Positions 47,006 through 56,999 of a stretch of DNA of 64,000 nt are shown here, in pieces. The translations under genes and the position numbers were made by a program. Each line of letters begins with the position of its first letter. Position 1 is the first letter of the stretch. A model generated the notes under the pieces. The model saw only the letters and a list, made by a program, of their open reading frames with translations. It searched no databases and was not told the DNA's origin. Source of the stretch: UBA6522 sp965237785 (GTDB lineage Bacteria; Pseudomonadota; Gammaproteobacteria; Steroidobacterales; Rariloculaceae); NCBI GenBank assembly GCA_965237785.1, contig OZ250159.1, positions 372,001-436,000 of the forward strand, given 5' to 3'.

Positions 47006-47833
47006 ATGAACGGACACTCTAAAGCTACCAACTGCAGAACCATGATTTGCCAGCCACAATACTTTCGGCGTGTAGCGCGATTCTTGCTGTGGCTGTCCAT
47101 AGCGGTTGTCCCATTCGCTTGCGGAGACGTCGACCAGAACGAACTGGACAGCTTGGTTCTGCGCTTTCAGGCTCAGGACAGTTTTTGGCGCCAGTTCGAA
47201 GTAGGGAACGAAGTTTCCGAGCTTGCCGATCCGCGCGCGCTAGTCAAACTGGAGCCGTGGCTACGGCATAAGGATCGTCATGTGCGTGGGAATGTTGCAT
47301 TCATCTATGCCAAGCTCGGCGACCCTCGCGGCTTGGCGACGATCATGGGAATCTTGGACGACTACTCGGGCGACAGGCGAGTGGAGTGGCAGGGCGGCTC
47401 TCTCCTTTTTGGGGAGAATGAAACCCTCGATAGGGCGATGGCCAGGATGTTACGAAGCCCAGCCGGGCTGCGTGCCCAAATTCGAACCGATCGCTATTAC
47501 GCCGTTCACTTGTTGGGTGTACTACGCGACCCGCGGTCCGTCGAAGTGCTCGTGCCGTTGCTCGCTGATGAAACCATCAACCACAAGGTCGCGTGGGCGC
47601 TCGGTGAGATTCAAGACGACCGCGTAATTCCGCCTCTCATGGCGGCGTTGAGTGATTCTGACGCACTGGTTCGAACTAACGCCATTCAATCCCTTGAAAG
47701 GCTCCGAGCGGCAGAGGCGATACCGCGGTTAAGAGCCATGCTGTCAGATACAGCGTTACCCAGCGCTGGCCCTCGACAACCCGTTGGACGGGCGGCAAGA
47801 GACGCCCTGGAAACCCTCCAACGCGAACCATAA
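47006..47833 (+). CDS. HEAT-repeat lipoprotein
   Basis: A 275-residue protein with a lipoprotein signal (LLWLSIAVVPFACG). The rest is a series of about six HEAT-like helical pairs (DPRALVKLEPWLRHKDRHVR, DPRSVEVLVPLLADETINHK, DDRVIPPLMAALSDSDALVR, LRAAEAIPRLRAMLSD). Such arrays bind partner proteins, here probably at the periplasmic face. ATG 47042 is an alternative start closer to the signal peptide. Confidence 0.8.
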   Translation: MNGHSKATNCRTMICQPQYFRRVARFLLWLSIAVVPFACGDVDQNELDSLVLRFQAQDSFWRQFEVGNEVSELADPRALVKLEPWLRHKDRHVRGNVAFIYAKLGDPRGLATIMGILDDYSGDRRVEWQGGSLLFGENETLDRAMARMLRSPAGLRAQIRTDRYYAVHLLGVLRDPRSVEVLVPLLADETINHKVAWALGEIQDDRVIPPLMAALSDSDALVRTNAIQSLERLRAAEAIPRLRAMLSDTALPSAGPRQPVGRAARDALETLQREP

Positions 47834-48137
47834 GGCAGTGATCGTTAGCTGCGCGAACGTCGGAAGCCGGCCGACTCGAGACGGATGATGGCTGGGCGTT
47901 CATCAGTGTCTGAGCCCGGACAGGCCTACAGACGCTAGCGAGCGTCGTTGCCACCCGTTCCGTATTGCAACACGCGCACTTTTTCGAGTGTGACCAATCC
48001 AAAGGTAGTTCACGCCGCGGCAAGTTCCTCGAAGACCGTGTGTCGCGCTGACGGCGCTATTCGGTCAGCCGCACATGTCGGTCACCCGAGGGCAACCGGT
48101 AGGGGTTCCGACCTCAACCGACCTCGTGACCGGATGG
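47834..48137. other. Gap of about 300 bases
   Basis: Follows the HEAT-repeat gene. No gene, repeat or RNA seen. Confidence 0.45.
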
Positions 48138-48378
48138 GAGCCCGAGGAAACACCAATACACAGTTTGCTCGGCCATTCGATTACGTACCGGATCGCGACC
48201 GGACCGCGCGAGGGCCAAAATGTGTTCACGCTGCAGACTCTGGCGCCGGACACGGACCGCTCAAGTGCCAACGTGGCCGAAAGCTCTGGGTTTTCACTGC
48301 TTACAGACGTGACAGCCAAATGCGCCGGGCGCGACAAACTCGAGCATCTGGCCCGCTATGTCTCACGCCTGCCGATCG
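48138..48378 (+). mobile_element. IS91-type transposase remnant D
   Basis: Reads EETPIHSLLGHSITYRIA, TGPREGQNVFTLQTL, SSGFSLLTDVTAKCAGRDK and LEHLARYVSRLPIA, the same middle part as remnant C with substitutions. It is cut at both sides and has no shared end segment. The translated frame is open but has no start or stop of its own. Confidence 0.7.
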
Positions 48379-48721
48379 CCCCCACAACGTCTAGTTTGTG
48401 TTTCAGGATCCGCGCTATCCTTCACGAGTAAAGGTGGGCTACGGTCATCCGGATCTCCAGGCAAATCGAATGTCCGGCCGACCCTCGTCGAGCTCCGCCA
48501 GCCGTTCGTTGACAGCCGCGAGGATCGGGTCCGCCGGTGTCAGAGCCGTGGCAATACGCTCGAGTTCCCCGACGACCGACGCCGCATCTCCACAGGCGCA
48601 AGTCGACCCTGTTATATCCGACGCGACCTCGTCCCGCTCCCGGGCCACGGCCGCTATTCGAGAGGACGGACCAATCAATCGGCAGACTGAGGTAAAGCGA
48701 CCGAGACGCCGGGTAAGCCGT
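48379..48721. other. Gap with an unassigned minus-strand frame
   Basis: On the minus strand a frame ending at 48445 reads RIAAVARERDEVASDITGS and ADPILAAVNERLAELDEGR. It looks protein-like (acidic, regular codons) but has no start, no recognised family, and its upstream half overlaps the sugar dehydrogenase gene in another frame. It may be a remnant. Confidence 0.3.
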
Positions 48722-49861
48722 TCAGCTTTTCGGGGTGAGCTTAAGCAAACGTCCCATGCTGCCTTCATCCTCGTCCTCGAGCACCCAGATAGCGCCGTCC
48801 GGCCCCTCGAAGACGCCTCGAATCCGAGCACCCATGTCATAGCGCTCGACTTCGCGCGCAGCGTCGCCGTTGAGCTCGATACGCACGATCACCTGGGAGG
48901 ACAATCCCGAGACGAATGCATTGCCGCGCCAGCCCGGGAACAGGCTGCCGCGATAGACCATGAGGTTGCCCGGCGACAAGACCGGCGTCCACGAGATCGC
49001 CGGCGTCTGGAATTCCGGACGCGTGTCGTGGTCGGGAATCTCACGGCCATCGTAGTGGTCGCCGTTTGAGACGACCGGATAACCGTAGTTGGTGGCGCGC
49101 TCGACGCGATTCAACTCGTCACCGCCTGCCGGTCCCATTTCCATGACCCAGATCCCGCCGTCGAGATCGAAGGCGAGCCCGAGCGGATTGCGGTGGCCCA
49201 ACGACCAGATCTGCCCATACACGCCGATGTCATCGACGAACGGGTCTTCGCCGATGAAGTCGACGAAGGGGTTGTCGTCGGGAATCGATCCATCGTCGTG
49301 CAGGCGCAGGATCTTGCCCATATTCGATTGCATGTCCTGAGACGGCGTGAACTTCTGCCGGTCGCCCGACGAGATCCACAGATAACCCTCGTTGTCGAAC
49401 TTCAATCGGTGGCCATAGTGGCCGAAACCGACGACCTTGGGGTATTGGCGCCAGATGACTTCCACGCCCGACAGGTATCCGGCGCCATCGGCCTCGCTTA
49501 GCACCGCCCGCGCAACAGCCGCGCCGCGGGTATCGCCAAAGCCGCTCTCAGCGTAGCTCAAGTAGATGATGCCGTTGTCGCTGTAATCCGGATGCAGGGC
49601 AACATCGCCGAGGCCACCCTGACCCCCGTAGGCAATATCCGGTACGCCGTCGATCGCATCGGACCTCTGTCCCTCGCGGGTGACGATGAACAGATTACCC
49701 TTCTTTTCCGTCACGAGCATGCGCCCGTCCGGCAGGAAAGCAAGCGCCCAAGGCTCATCGAAAGACGTCACGGGTTCTACGTCGAACGGCAAATCCGATT
49801 GCGCCTGCAGGCAGGCGGCGACGAACAGGTTCAGCGTCATTGCCAGGAGTAATTTTCTCAT
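48722..49861 (-). CDS. PQQ-dependent aldose sugar dehydrogenase (soluble Glc-DH type)
   Basis: From ATG 49861 the product has 379 residues and a signal peptide (LLAMTLNLFVAACLQAQ). Six beta-propeller blades are readable. Key blocks are PWALAFLPDGRMLVTEKKG, YGGQGGLGDVALHPDY, GFGHYGHRLKFDNEGYLWIS (His for PQQ contact), GHRNPLGLAFD and TNYGYPVVSNGDHYDG. Family members oxidise aldoses in the periplasm using PQQ. It is followed on the same strand by nothing functional and preceded by the MBL gene. Confidence 0.9.
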   Translation of the reverse strand: MRKLLLAMTLNLFVAACLQAQSDLPFDVEPVTSFDEPWALAFLPDGRMLVTEKKGNLFIVTREGQRSDAIDGVPDIAYGGQGGLGDVALHPDYSDNGIIYLSYAESGFGDTRGAAVARAVLSEADGAGYLSGVEVIWRQYPKVVGFGHYGHRLKFDNEGYLWISSGDRQKFTPSQDMQSNMGKILRLHDDGSIPDDNPFVDFIGEDPFVDDIGVYGQIWSLGHRNPLGLAFDLDGGIWVMEMGPAGGDELNRVERATNYGYPVVSNGDHYDGREIPDHDTRPEFQTPAISWTPVLSPGNLMVYRGSLFPGWRGNAFVSGLSSQVIVRIELNGDAAREVERYDMGARIRGVFEGPDGAIWVLEDEDEGSMGRLLKLTPKS

Positions 49862-49926
49862 TTGAAAGCCTCGCTTTGTTGCGTAGTAGCTATGCGGACA
49901 GTCCGTGACCGGCCAGGAGCAGACAT

Positions 49927-51450
49927 TCACTCCGCACGATTCACTAATTGCACGAACGTGGACATAGGGCCCGGCCGACCATGAATTGGCACGATCGTGT
50001 CAACGTCAAGACTCAATCGTTGCAGATTTTCGTAGAGGGTCAGGTTGCTGCCGCTGGGGCTGGCCGGCAGTTGAGTACCGGGAGCCGGCGGTGTGTAGAG
50101 ATCCGCTTCTACCAATAGCTTCTCCTCTGGGAAGTATGCCACTAGCATGCCTGCAACGTGATCGAGACCTTGAATGTGGTGAAGTTCCATGATTCGTGTC
50201 TGATCTCCGAGTATGTACTTCTCTCGAACCGTCTCGAAGATGTAGCCTTCCGACCACTCCTCGGGGGGATAGAGCGACAAACGATCCGGCTCAAGAAGCC
50301 ACGGCCTCGCTCTCAGGACTTCCTGGTAGTACGGATGGTTCCCTTCATGCGTGATAACGGTCGCGCCTTCATGAACGTATGTACGGAGTCCCCCAAGATG
50401 ATCCCAGTGATGATGCGTATTCACGATGAATTTGATCGGCTTGTCTGGAACGAGGTTCGCGACTTCGTCGATGACTGCCAGCGAATGCTCCTCATCCAGC
50501 GGAGCCTCGATGACCGCCACATAGTCGCGAAACTCGACGAGGACGCTGTTATGGGAGCCGCCGGCAATCAACCACACACCATCGGCCAACCGTTCCGTTT
50601 CGACGCGAACGCGAGGAACCGTGACGTCGGACACGCTATCCGGAACCGTCAGTGCAGCACCGGGTATGTTTATTCGGACGTCGCTGATGGACTCGAGACC
50701 GAACGCGTGATCGCCGCCGCTGACGTTCGGCTCTTGGGCACCATCGTCAAAATCCCGATGCTGGTGCCATCGGCCTGGAAACGGTACACCGCCGATATCT
50801 CGGTAGTTTGTATAGACGGTTTCGAAATACAGATCCCCAACGACCGGATTCGGCAGCCAGGTTTGGACCCGGCGAACAAGACTATCCTCGGTGATCGTGC
50901 CGTTCACCCGGTACTTCCCGAGCGCGAGAAACGAGACGACAGTCACACGTTCCCCGTACTCGTTGCGCGTGACGGCTGTCGGGTTGCCATTCATCGCACC
51001 TTTCAGGAAACCATGCGGAGTGAGAAAGATGTCAAGCAATCGTTGCTCGGCAGCTACCGCAACGGGAACAACGCTGTCTCCCCTCATGTCCCACGCATAG
51101 TCACCGCTGACCAACAGCGTACTCCGCCGCTCCCCCTGGATCGGTTGGCGGCCGCCGCCGCGAACGGGATTGTTCCCCTGAACGACAACCATTTCCTCGC
51201 GAGAGGAGTTCGTGCTGAAGTCAATGGTTCTCGTGTAGCTCGTCAAATCGAATCGTGGCCAATCTTCCGCAGGCGCAAAATTCTGGCCTACTGCTCCCAC
51301 CCAGCCGGTTCCGGAGTACTGGAGCGACGTCATATCAGTCACCCCCAGTCTCTCGGCAGCGGCTCGAAGCGTGCTCCGAGCATCTTGGGCCGTGGCGGAC
51401 CCGGCTATCATCACCCCGAAAAGAGCGAAGAGCGACAATTTCCTTGCCAT
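49927..51450 (-). CDS. Large metallo-beta-lactamase-fold hydrolase, exported
   Basis: A 507-residue protein with a signal peptide (LFALFGVMIAGSATAQ). The first 280 residues form a beta-rich domain of unknown role (GTGWVGAVGQNFAP, TRNEYGERVTVVSFLALGKY). The MBL domain follows with NTHHHWDHLGG as zinc motif, EGNHPYYQ and LVEADLYTPP (metal Asp). It may act on a complex substrate. It lies next to a DUF6152 gene, as at 27.8 kb. Confidence 0.88.
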   Translation of the reverse strand: MARKLSLFALFGVMIAGSATAQDARSTLRAAAERLGVTDMTSLQYSGTGWVGAVGQNFAPAEDWPRFDLTSYTRTIDFSTNSSREEMVVVQGNNPVRGGGRQPIQGERRSTLLVSGDYAWDMRGDSVVPVAVAAEQRLLDIFLTPHGFLKGAMNGNPTAVTRNEYGERVTVVSFLALGKYRVNGTITEDSLVRRVQTWLPNPVVGDLYFETVYTNYRDIGGVPFPGRWHQHRDFDDGAQEPNVSGGDHAFGLESISDVRINIPGAALTVPDSVSDVTVPRVRVETERLADGVWLIAGGSHNSVLVEFRDYVAVIEAPLDEEHSLAVIDEVANLVPDKPIKFIVNTHHHWDHLGGLRTYVHEGATVITHEGNHPYYQEVLRARPWLLEPDRLSLYPPEEWSEGYIFETVREKYILGDQTRIMELHHIQGLDHVAGMLVAYFPEEKLLVEADLYTPPAPGTQLPASPSGSNLTLYENLQRLSLDVDTIVPIHGRPGPMSTFVQLVNRAE

Positions 51451-51514
51451 CGTAGTGCTCCCTTATAGCGAAATTATGAAGAGGATGAGAAGGGGCGCTC
51501 GCAGCTAAAGTCGA

Positions 51515-52266
51515 CTATTGATAGACCGAATCAACCGTGTCCCGAAGTTCGCACTCGAATCGTTCACCTTCTTCGAAACCTGGCAGTACTTCATCGCCGG
51601 GCTCATAGACCCAGCGGTGATCCCAGATTGCGGGTTCCACCAGATTCTCCGGATCCGTGATGATGATTTCGTAATTTAGCTCGGTCTCATCCTCGCTCAT
51701 CGTGTAGCGTTCGAGCATCGAGACGTTCTCGCTCATCGGCCTGCCGTCTTGATCGAGGTACGGCCAGTCAATCTGTGTCGTGTCGACGACGAGTGTATTC
51801 CCCTCCAAGCGCCCAACCGAGTACCCGAGATGACTTGGTGCCTGAGTCTGGCCGCGCTACCCAGCTCTCTTCCGCCTTCCAACGGCAAAGGCGGTCCCAG
51901 GCGCACCTCCTCGCCGCCAGGTAACAGCAGATGAGAAGGAGCACCGCCGAATATCATGCGTTCGCCTCGCCGCGAAGCTCTCCCAATATACCTGACGCGG
52001 TCACCAACGTTCACGGTGTCCCTATAGAACCCCCTTCGTACCAGTGCGCTGGTCGGACTGCCTTCCGTGATCCATTCTTCGACCACACCTTCAGCATTCA
52101 CCACTTCAATCGTGAAACCGGTATGGGGATTTCTCCAGAAGACTTCGGTGACGGTCCCCTCGATCTCCGTTGTCCTGTCTTCATCGTAGAACGCCACAAC
52201 GGAATGGTGTCCCAACGCCGGCGAAGCGAGTACTAGCGAAGTTAGAAAAACAGTAGTTTGTTTCAT
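51515..52266 (-). pseudogene. DUF6152-family protein, internally deleted and frameshifted
   Basis: From ATG 52266 the frame reads a signal peptide ending LASPALG, then HHSVVAFYDEDR, IEGTVTEVFWRNPHTGFTIE and GDRVRYIG. After PLPLEGGREL it passes into another frame, which reads QAPSHLGYSVGRLEGNTLVV and the closing LNYEIIITDPENLVEPAIWD. The middle 100 or so residues are missing and the two parts are out of frame by one base near 51830. This is the fourth copy in the window and it is broken. Confidence 0.75.
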
Positions 52267-52330
52267 AATCGTTCCAGGGAGTGATTGAACCAAGCGAGTG
52301 AACCTGCGCGCTGTGTGGTCTCGGCCTTCT

Positions 52331-52987
52331 CTACTGGCTACTCGCCTCGTCTTGTCTCCGAAGGTAGCTCGCGGCGGGCGTACGGCTGCGGTCCGGCTGA
52401 AGTTGATAACGTATCCTTATACCGTTCTCATCCAGGAATGATATTGACTGCTGAAACAATCCCGGAGGTAAACCGCCGGACGGCACGGTCGCCTCCAGGA
52501 TGTAAAGGCGACTATTTTGCAAATAGATTCCGGCGAACGTTCGAGACTGGTCCGGATTGGTAATTTGCATCTGGTGACCCTCAACCATGTCGATATGGTG
52601 CCAGGCATCGAACGTCACTTCGCCGCCGCGCTCACGGAACTTCCGGGCCGCGTAAGACGTTGCCGCGAGTTGGTCGTAAATCCAGAGCCATTGCGAGCTG
52701 GCCTCGTCAGTCTTGTCCGGCAGCTCGAGGTAGATCTCCCGGGCATCCGTAAAGTCGACGACACTGATAGAGTAAAAGTTATCGCCAGACTCGGCCGAGT
52801 AGACCTTGGAAGGAAACGTCGCGCCATATTCCGATGGGTACGGAACCTCTGTGATTTGCGGCTCGCCCGGAAAGTTGACGGAGAAAAACTCCGACTCGTC
52901 GCGAAACTCCGCCCATTCCAACTGTGCGGCAGCCTGAGTACTCACTAGTACGAGCAAAGCCATCGGGACCAGTACAAAAGTGCGCAT
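52331..52987 (-). CDS. Exported protein of unknown function
   Basis: A 218-residue protein with a signal peptide (MALLVLVSTQAAAQ). The body alternates strands and helices (EFFSVNFPGEPQITEVPYPS, NFYSISVVDFTDAREIY, RTFAGIYLQNSRLYILEATV) and resembles exported proteins with an FSVxxPGxP motif seen in small periplasmic domains. No active site recognised. It lies next to the broken DUF6152 gene on the same strand. Confidence 0.75.
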   Translation of the reverse strand: MRTFVLVPMALLVLVSTQAAAQLEWAEFRDESEFFSVNFPGEPQITEVPYPSEYGATFPSKVYSAESGDNFYSISVVDFTDAREIYLELPDKTDEASSQWLWIYDQLAATSYAARKFRERGGEVTFDAWHHIDMVEGHQMQITNPDQSRTFAGIYLQNSRLYILEATVPSGGLPPGLFQQSISFLDENGIRIRYQLQPDRSRTPAASYLRRQDEASSQ

Positions 52988-53273
52988 GTTCAGTTCCTTC
53001 GTCCAATCGAATGAGCCAGCCGATATCGAGAGCGTTCAGTCGAACTCTGTCTCGACACCGCCTTCCGTCGTCACGAATCCCAGCAAGCACCCTTTGGAGA
53101 GATCGCGGAGTTGATGGCAGCGAACTCTTATCGTATCACCTGCGACAATGTCATCGCGCTCCCAGACGATAGCGGCCGCTGTAGAAATAGCCGCGTATTC
53201 CTATTTTCAATTGGTGGTGCTCTAATCTATTCTACAGTCATCCATCTAACTCAAATTGTCTGCAGGAAAACTT

Positions 53274-54044
53274 ATGGCAACACGTAGCGCACTACAAATG
53301 TTCGGCCGATCTGGAAATCCAAGTCTAAGTAACACCACCTTCAGAAACGAAGGAGCTGCCGGCGACCATGCCATGACACTGCAAGGCACGGTTAATAAGA
53401 CAGGAGTCTTATTAGCCTTGGTAGTTATAGGGGCTATGTATACGTGGAATTTATTTTTCCAGAATGGAACCCCGGAAGCGGTAATTCCAATAGCCATTGG
53501 TGGAGCAATCGGCGGACTCGTTTTTGCCCTTATAACAATATTCAAGAAAGAATGGGCGGGCATTACCGCTCCTGTTTACGCTCTTTTGGAAGGACTTTTC
53601 CTGGGCGGAATATCCGCTATTTTCGAATCCCGGTTTCCCGGCATTGTTATCCAAGCCACAGGTCTGACTTTAGGCACTCTAGCTTCACTGCTGTTGCTAT
53701 ATAAGTTGGGCATCATCAAGCCTACGGAAAATTTCCGGCTGATGGTCGTCTCTGCGACTATGGGGATAGGTGTTCTTTATTTAGTTAGCTTCTTGATGAA
53801 TATGTTCGGCTCTGGCGGTATAGGTTTCATCCATTCTAATGGCCTTATCGGCATTGGCTTTAGCCTTTTTGTTGTTGCTATAGCGGCTCTTAACTTGGTT
53901 TTGGATTTTGATTTTATCGAGCAGGGTGCCGAACAGGGTGCGCCTAAATATATGGAGTGGTTTGGAGCTTTCGCTTTAATGGTCACTTTAATATGGCTGT
54001 ACCTGGAAATGCTGAGACTGCTCTCTAAGCTAAGAAGTCGATAG
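53274..54044 (+). CDS. Bax-inhibitor-1/YccA-family membrane protein
   Basis: From ATG 53274 (AGGAAAA upstream) a 256-residue protein with seven hydrophobic segments. It starts MATRSALQMFGRSGNPSLS, has MTLQGTVNKTGVLLALVV, ITAPVYALLEGLFLGGISAI, FRLMVVSATMGIGVLYLV and ends MEWFGAFALMVTLIWLYLEM, with the Asp-rich ALNLVLDFDFIEQGAEQGAP loop of the family. Bacterial members may conduct calcium or protons. The region is distinctly AT-richer than its neighbours. The next gene overlaps by one base. Confidence 0.92.
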   Translation: MATRSALQMFGRSGNPSLSNTTFRNEGAAGDHAMTLQGTVNKTGVLLALVVIGAMYTWNLFFQNGTPEAVIPIAIGGAIGGLVFALITIFKKEWAGITAPVYALLEGLFLGGISAIFESRFPGIVIQATGLTLGTLASLLLLYKLGIIKPTENFRLMVVSATMGIGVLYLVSFLMNMFGSGGIGFIHSNGLIGIGFSLFVVAIAALNLVLDFDFIEQGAEQGAPKYMEWFGAFALMVTLIWLYLEMLRLLSKLRSR

Positions 54045-54256
54045 TGGATTTAAACACGCTTTTCTTTGGGGCAGTCATTCTCCTGTCACTCGGAATTTTC
54101 TTTTACATCGGTAAATTCCGAGCTTCGTCAAAACAGAGAGATAGAGACGATAGGATAAGCTGGGGGAAAAGCAGATTCGCTAGCCTCAAAATTTTGATAT
54201 GGGTCATGGTTTCCATATTGGGTATTGGACTTCTAATAAGGATGTTTATTGCCTGA
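54044..54256 (+). CDS. Small two-helix membrane protein
   Basis: GTG start overlapping the stop of the preceding gene (TAGTGG). The 70-residue product has two membrane segments (LFFGAVILLSLGIFFYIG and ILIWVMVSILGIGLLI) around a basic loop. Function unknown; coupled to the BI-1 family gene. Confidence 0.6.
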   Translation: MDLNTLFFGAVILLSLGIFFYIGKFRASSKQRDRDDRISWGKSRFASLKILIWVMVSILGIGLLIRMFIA

Positions 54257-54497
54257 ACAGTGAGGTGGTCCTGGTTTGTTGGACAGTCCGAGGGCTTTCA
54301 GGCTTTGTCTATTTCGCATCGTGGTTACCTCGGATAGTCAGGTTGTTCTAATTGGAGTGATTCTCACGAGCTTAGCGTATGAACTGGTAAGTATTCGGTC
54401 AACCAATCGCAAGATCGCTAGTATTTCAGCCACGAGATGTTGACTTCTATCTGGCCTGGGAAGATTCTGGAAGCTTGGAGCAGAGGGACAAATCGTT

Positions 54498-55430
54498 ATG
54501 ATCTCCGGCGACCGGATATACGTCATTGGTAGCTCGAACACGGACATGGTTGTAAAGGCGGCGAGGCTGCCTGCGGCCGGCGAGACATTGTTGGGGGGTG
54601 ATTTTTTGATGGTCCCCGGCGGCAAGGGCGCCAATCAGGCCGTGGCGGCGTCGCGTTTGGGCGGACAGGTTGTCTTTGTGGGGAATGTCGGGAACGATGT
54701 TTTCGGCGAACGCACGATTGAAGGCCTTTACAAGCAAGAAATCAACTGCGATTTTGTCAACCGCGATCAGGACCTGTCCTCGGGCGTTGCGTTGATCATC
54801 GTAGATGAGCGCGGCGAGAACCAAATCGTCGTCGCCTCTGGCGCGAACAATACGCTGAGCGCGGCGCAAGTGGATGGGGCGCTGAGGGGCGCGCCGGAAG
54901 GCGCTATTGTCCTCACCCAGTTGGAAATTCCTTTGCCGACAGTCGCGCATATTGTTCGACAAGCGGCGGAAAAACGATTGCGCGTGATAGTCGATCCGGC
55001 GCCGGCTCCGCCGGACGGAGTGCCGCCGGAGATCATTGAAGGCGTTTATTTGATCACGCCGAACGAAACCGAGGCGAAGGCGCTCACGGGCGTTAAAGTC
55101 GTCAATGAAAGCTCGGCGCGCGAGGCCGCCAAGGCGCTGCTCGCTGCCGGCGCGCAGAATGCCGTCATCACGATGGGGGGCAATGGCGCGCTGCTGGCAA
55201 ATTCAGCCGGATACGAATTTTTCGCGCCGTCGAATGTTAAGGCGGTCGATACGACGGCGGCAGGCGATTGTTTCAACGGCGCCCTCGCCGCGGTGCTTTC
55301 GCACGGCCGGTCATTGGGGGAGAGCATTCAATTTGCCAGCCGGGCGGCCGCGATCTCGGTCACCCGTCTTGGGGCGCAAATTTCTCTGCCTTACGCAGAC
55401 GAAATTCCAGACGCCGATGGAGTTGCATAA
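54498..55430 (+). CDS. rbsK: Ribokinase
   Basis: A 310-residue PfkB-family kinase. The substrate block VIGSSNTDMVVKAARLPAAG and PGGKGANQAVAASRLGG match ribokinase, ending in VDTTAAGDCFNGALAAVL with the catalytic Asp. It phosphorylates ribose with ATP. Immediately after it come a sulfatase on the same strand, then a sugar transporter and an ADP-ribosylglycohydrolase on the other, suggesting a ribose or riboside locus. Confidence 0.9.
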   Translation: MISGDRIYVIGSSNTDMVVKAARLPAAGETLLGGDFLMVPGGKGANQAVAASRLGGQVVFVGNVGNDVFGERTIEGLYKQEINCDFVNRDQDLSSGVALIIVDERGENQIVVASGANNTLSAAQVDGALRGAPEGAIVLTQLEIPLPTVAHIVRQAAEKRLRVIVDPAPAPPDGVPPEIIEGVYLITPNETEAKALTGVKVVNESSAREAAKALLAAGAQNAVITMGGNGALLANSAGYEFFAPSNVKAVDTTAAGDCFNGALAAVLSHGRSLGESIQFASRAAAISVTRLGAQISLPYADEIPDADGVA

Positions 55431-55484
55431 TGTTTGTCATTACCTGATTCAGCCGCTGGGCTACTATCGGGTGAGAAGGAGAAT

Positions 55485-56975
55485 TTGATAAAACTTTCGA
55501 ATGCTATGTTGCCGACTGATATGAAATATCTTGGGATAGTGGCCGCGGCATTCTTTGCTACGGCTACTATCTCAGGGGTGGCGCAAGCAGCCCCGAACAT
55601 CTTGTTGATCATCGGTGACGAGTTGGGTGTTGAGACCCTTGCGTCCTACGGACTCGGGGAGAATCCGCCGAAGACGGCCACCCTCGACGAGATGGCCCGG
55701 CAGGGCATGCGCTTCACGAATTTTTGGGCGCAACCGGTATGCTCGCCAACGCGGGCTACGATTATCACCGGCCGCTACGGCTTTCGGACGGGGATCGGTT
55801 TTGCTCTCTTCAACCTGGATTTGCCGGAAGTCCCTGAAATCCCCGAATGGGCTTCCCCTGCTCCCGGTGCGCCGCGTGTAATGGCTGGCGGCAATGACTA
55901 CTTCACCCAGCTACCAGGATTTGATTTGCCGCGCCACGCTTTGATTCCGGAAGAATACACACTGCCGATGGCCTTTAATGCCAATCCAGACCTTGGTTAT
56001 TCCACGGCGGCTATTGGCAAGTGGCATCTCGCTGATATATCCAACGGTTGGATAGAGCATCCAAACCGCGTCGGCTTTGAGCACTATTCGGGGCTGATGA
56101 ATGGTGCTCCAGGAGACTCGTTTTTCTCGTGGAATAACATACTCAATGGTGAGGTGACCGGCGAAATTGGTTATGCGCCGGTCGATAAGACCGACGATGC
56201 TATCGACTGGATAGCGAAGCAGGGCGATGAGCCCTGGTTTATGTGGTTTGCGTTCAACTTGCCGCATGTGCCATTGCACCTGCCGCCCGAAGAGAACTGG
56301 CAGTCCGATCACTCGAACCTGGATTCGAAGGAGATTGATGAATCCGATAGAGCGGGTTATTTCGATGCGATGATCGAAGCGATGGACACGCAGATTGGTA
56401 GGCTACTCGGATCGATGGACGCTCATGTTCGAGACAATACCTACGTGATTTTCCTCGGCGATAACGGAACCGCAGCCGCTAATGTGCGCGCGCCATTCCG
56501 GAATGGTCGGGCTAAAGGTAGGATTTATGAAGGCGGCGTCAACACGCCGCTGATCATTACCGGTCCGGGGATCGAGCCTGGCACAGTGCCGGATGCGCTT
56601 GTTAATGCTTCGGACCTTTTTGTAACGATCATGGAGATGGCCGGGATCGACGCGCAGGAAACCGTACCCGAAGACGTTACCCATGACTCCATCAGTTTTA
56701 TGCCGGTGCTCGCAGACGCAGACGCGCCGTCGCCACGCGATTGGCTATATGCTGACCTGTTCTTTGGTGATTTCGCTGGGGTTGAGACGGCGGACTATGC
56801 AATGCGCAACGAGCGCTACAAGCTATTGCGTTTCGACGGCGAGGAGGAGTTTTACGATCTTCGGAATGATCCGTATGAATACGAAAATCTCTTGAGCGGT
56901 GACCTGACGACCGCCGAGCGTGTTGAGTACGAAACGCTACGGGAACAGATCACGGAGTTGCGTTCCAGCGAGTAG
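55485..56975 (+). CDS. Sulfatase, exported
   Basis: A type I sulfatase of about 496 residues. The start used is TTG 55485 with AAGGAG just upstream; ATG 55521 gives a shorter, cleaner signal peptide (MKYLGIVAAAFFATATIS). The formylglycine site CSPTR is present in QPVCSPTRATIITGRYG, with metal block ILLIIGDELGVETLASYG, IGKWHLADI, VIFLGDNGTAA and the tail YKLLRFDGEEEFYDL. It hydrolyses a sulfate ester in the periplasm or outside. Associated with ribokinase, which makes a sulfated glycoside or nucleoside possible. Confidence 0.9.
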   Translation: MIKLSNAMLPTDMKYLGIVAAAFFATATISGVAQAAPNILLIIGDELGVETLASYGLGENPPKTATLDEMARQGMRFTNFWAQPVCSPTRATIITGRYGFRTGIGFALFNLDLPEVPEIPEWASPAPGAPRVMAGGNDYFTQLPGFDLPRHALIPEEYTLPMAFNANPDLGYSTAAIGKWHLADISNGWIEHPNRVGFEHYSGLMNGAPGDSFFSWNNILNGEVTGEIGYAPVDKTDDAIDWIAKQGDEPWFMWFAFNLPHVPLHLPPEENWQSDHSNLDSKEIDESDRAGYFDAMIEAMDTQIGRLLGSMDAHVRDNTYVIFLGDNGTAAANVRAPFRNGRAKGRIYEGGVNTPLIITGPGIEPGTVPDALVNASDLFVTIMEMAGIDAQETVPEDVTHDSISFMPVLADADAPSPRDWLYADLFFGDFAGVETADYAMRNERYKLLRFDGEEEFYDLRNDPYEYENLLSGDLTTAERVEYETLREQITELRSSE

Positions 56976-56999
56976 TCATAGGCATGCTCTCGCTGTGGA

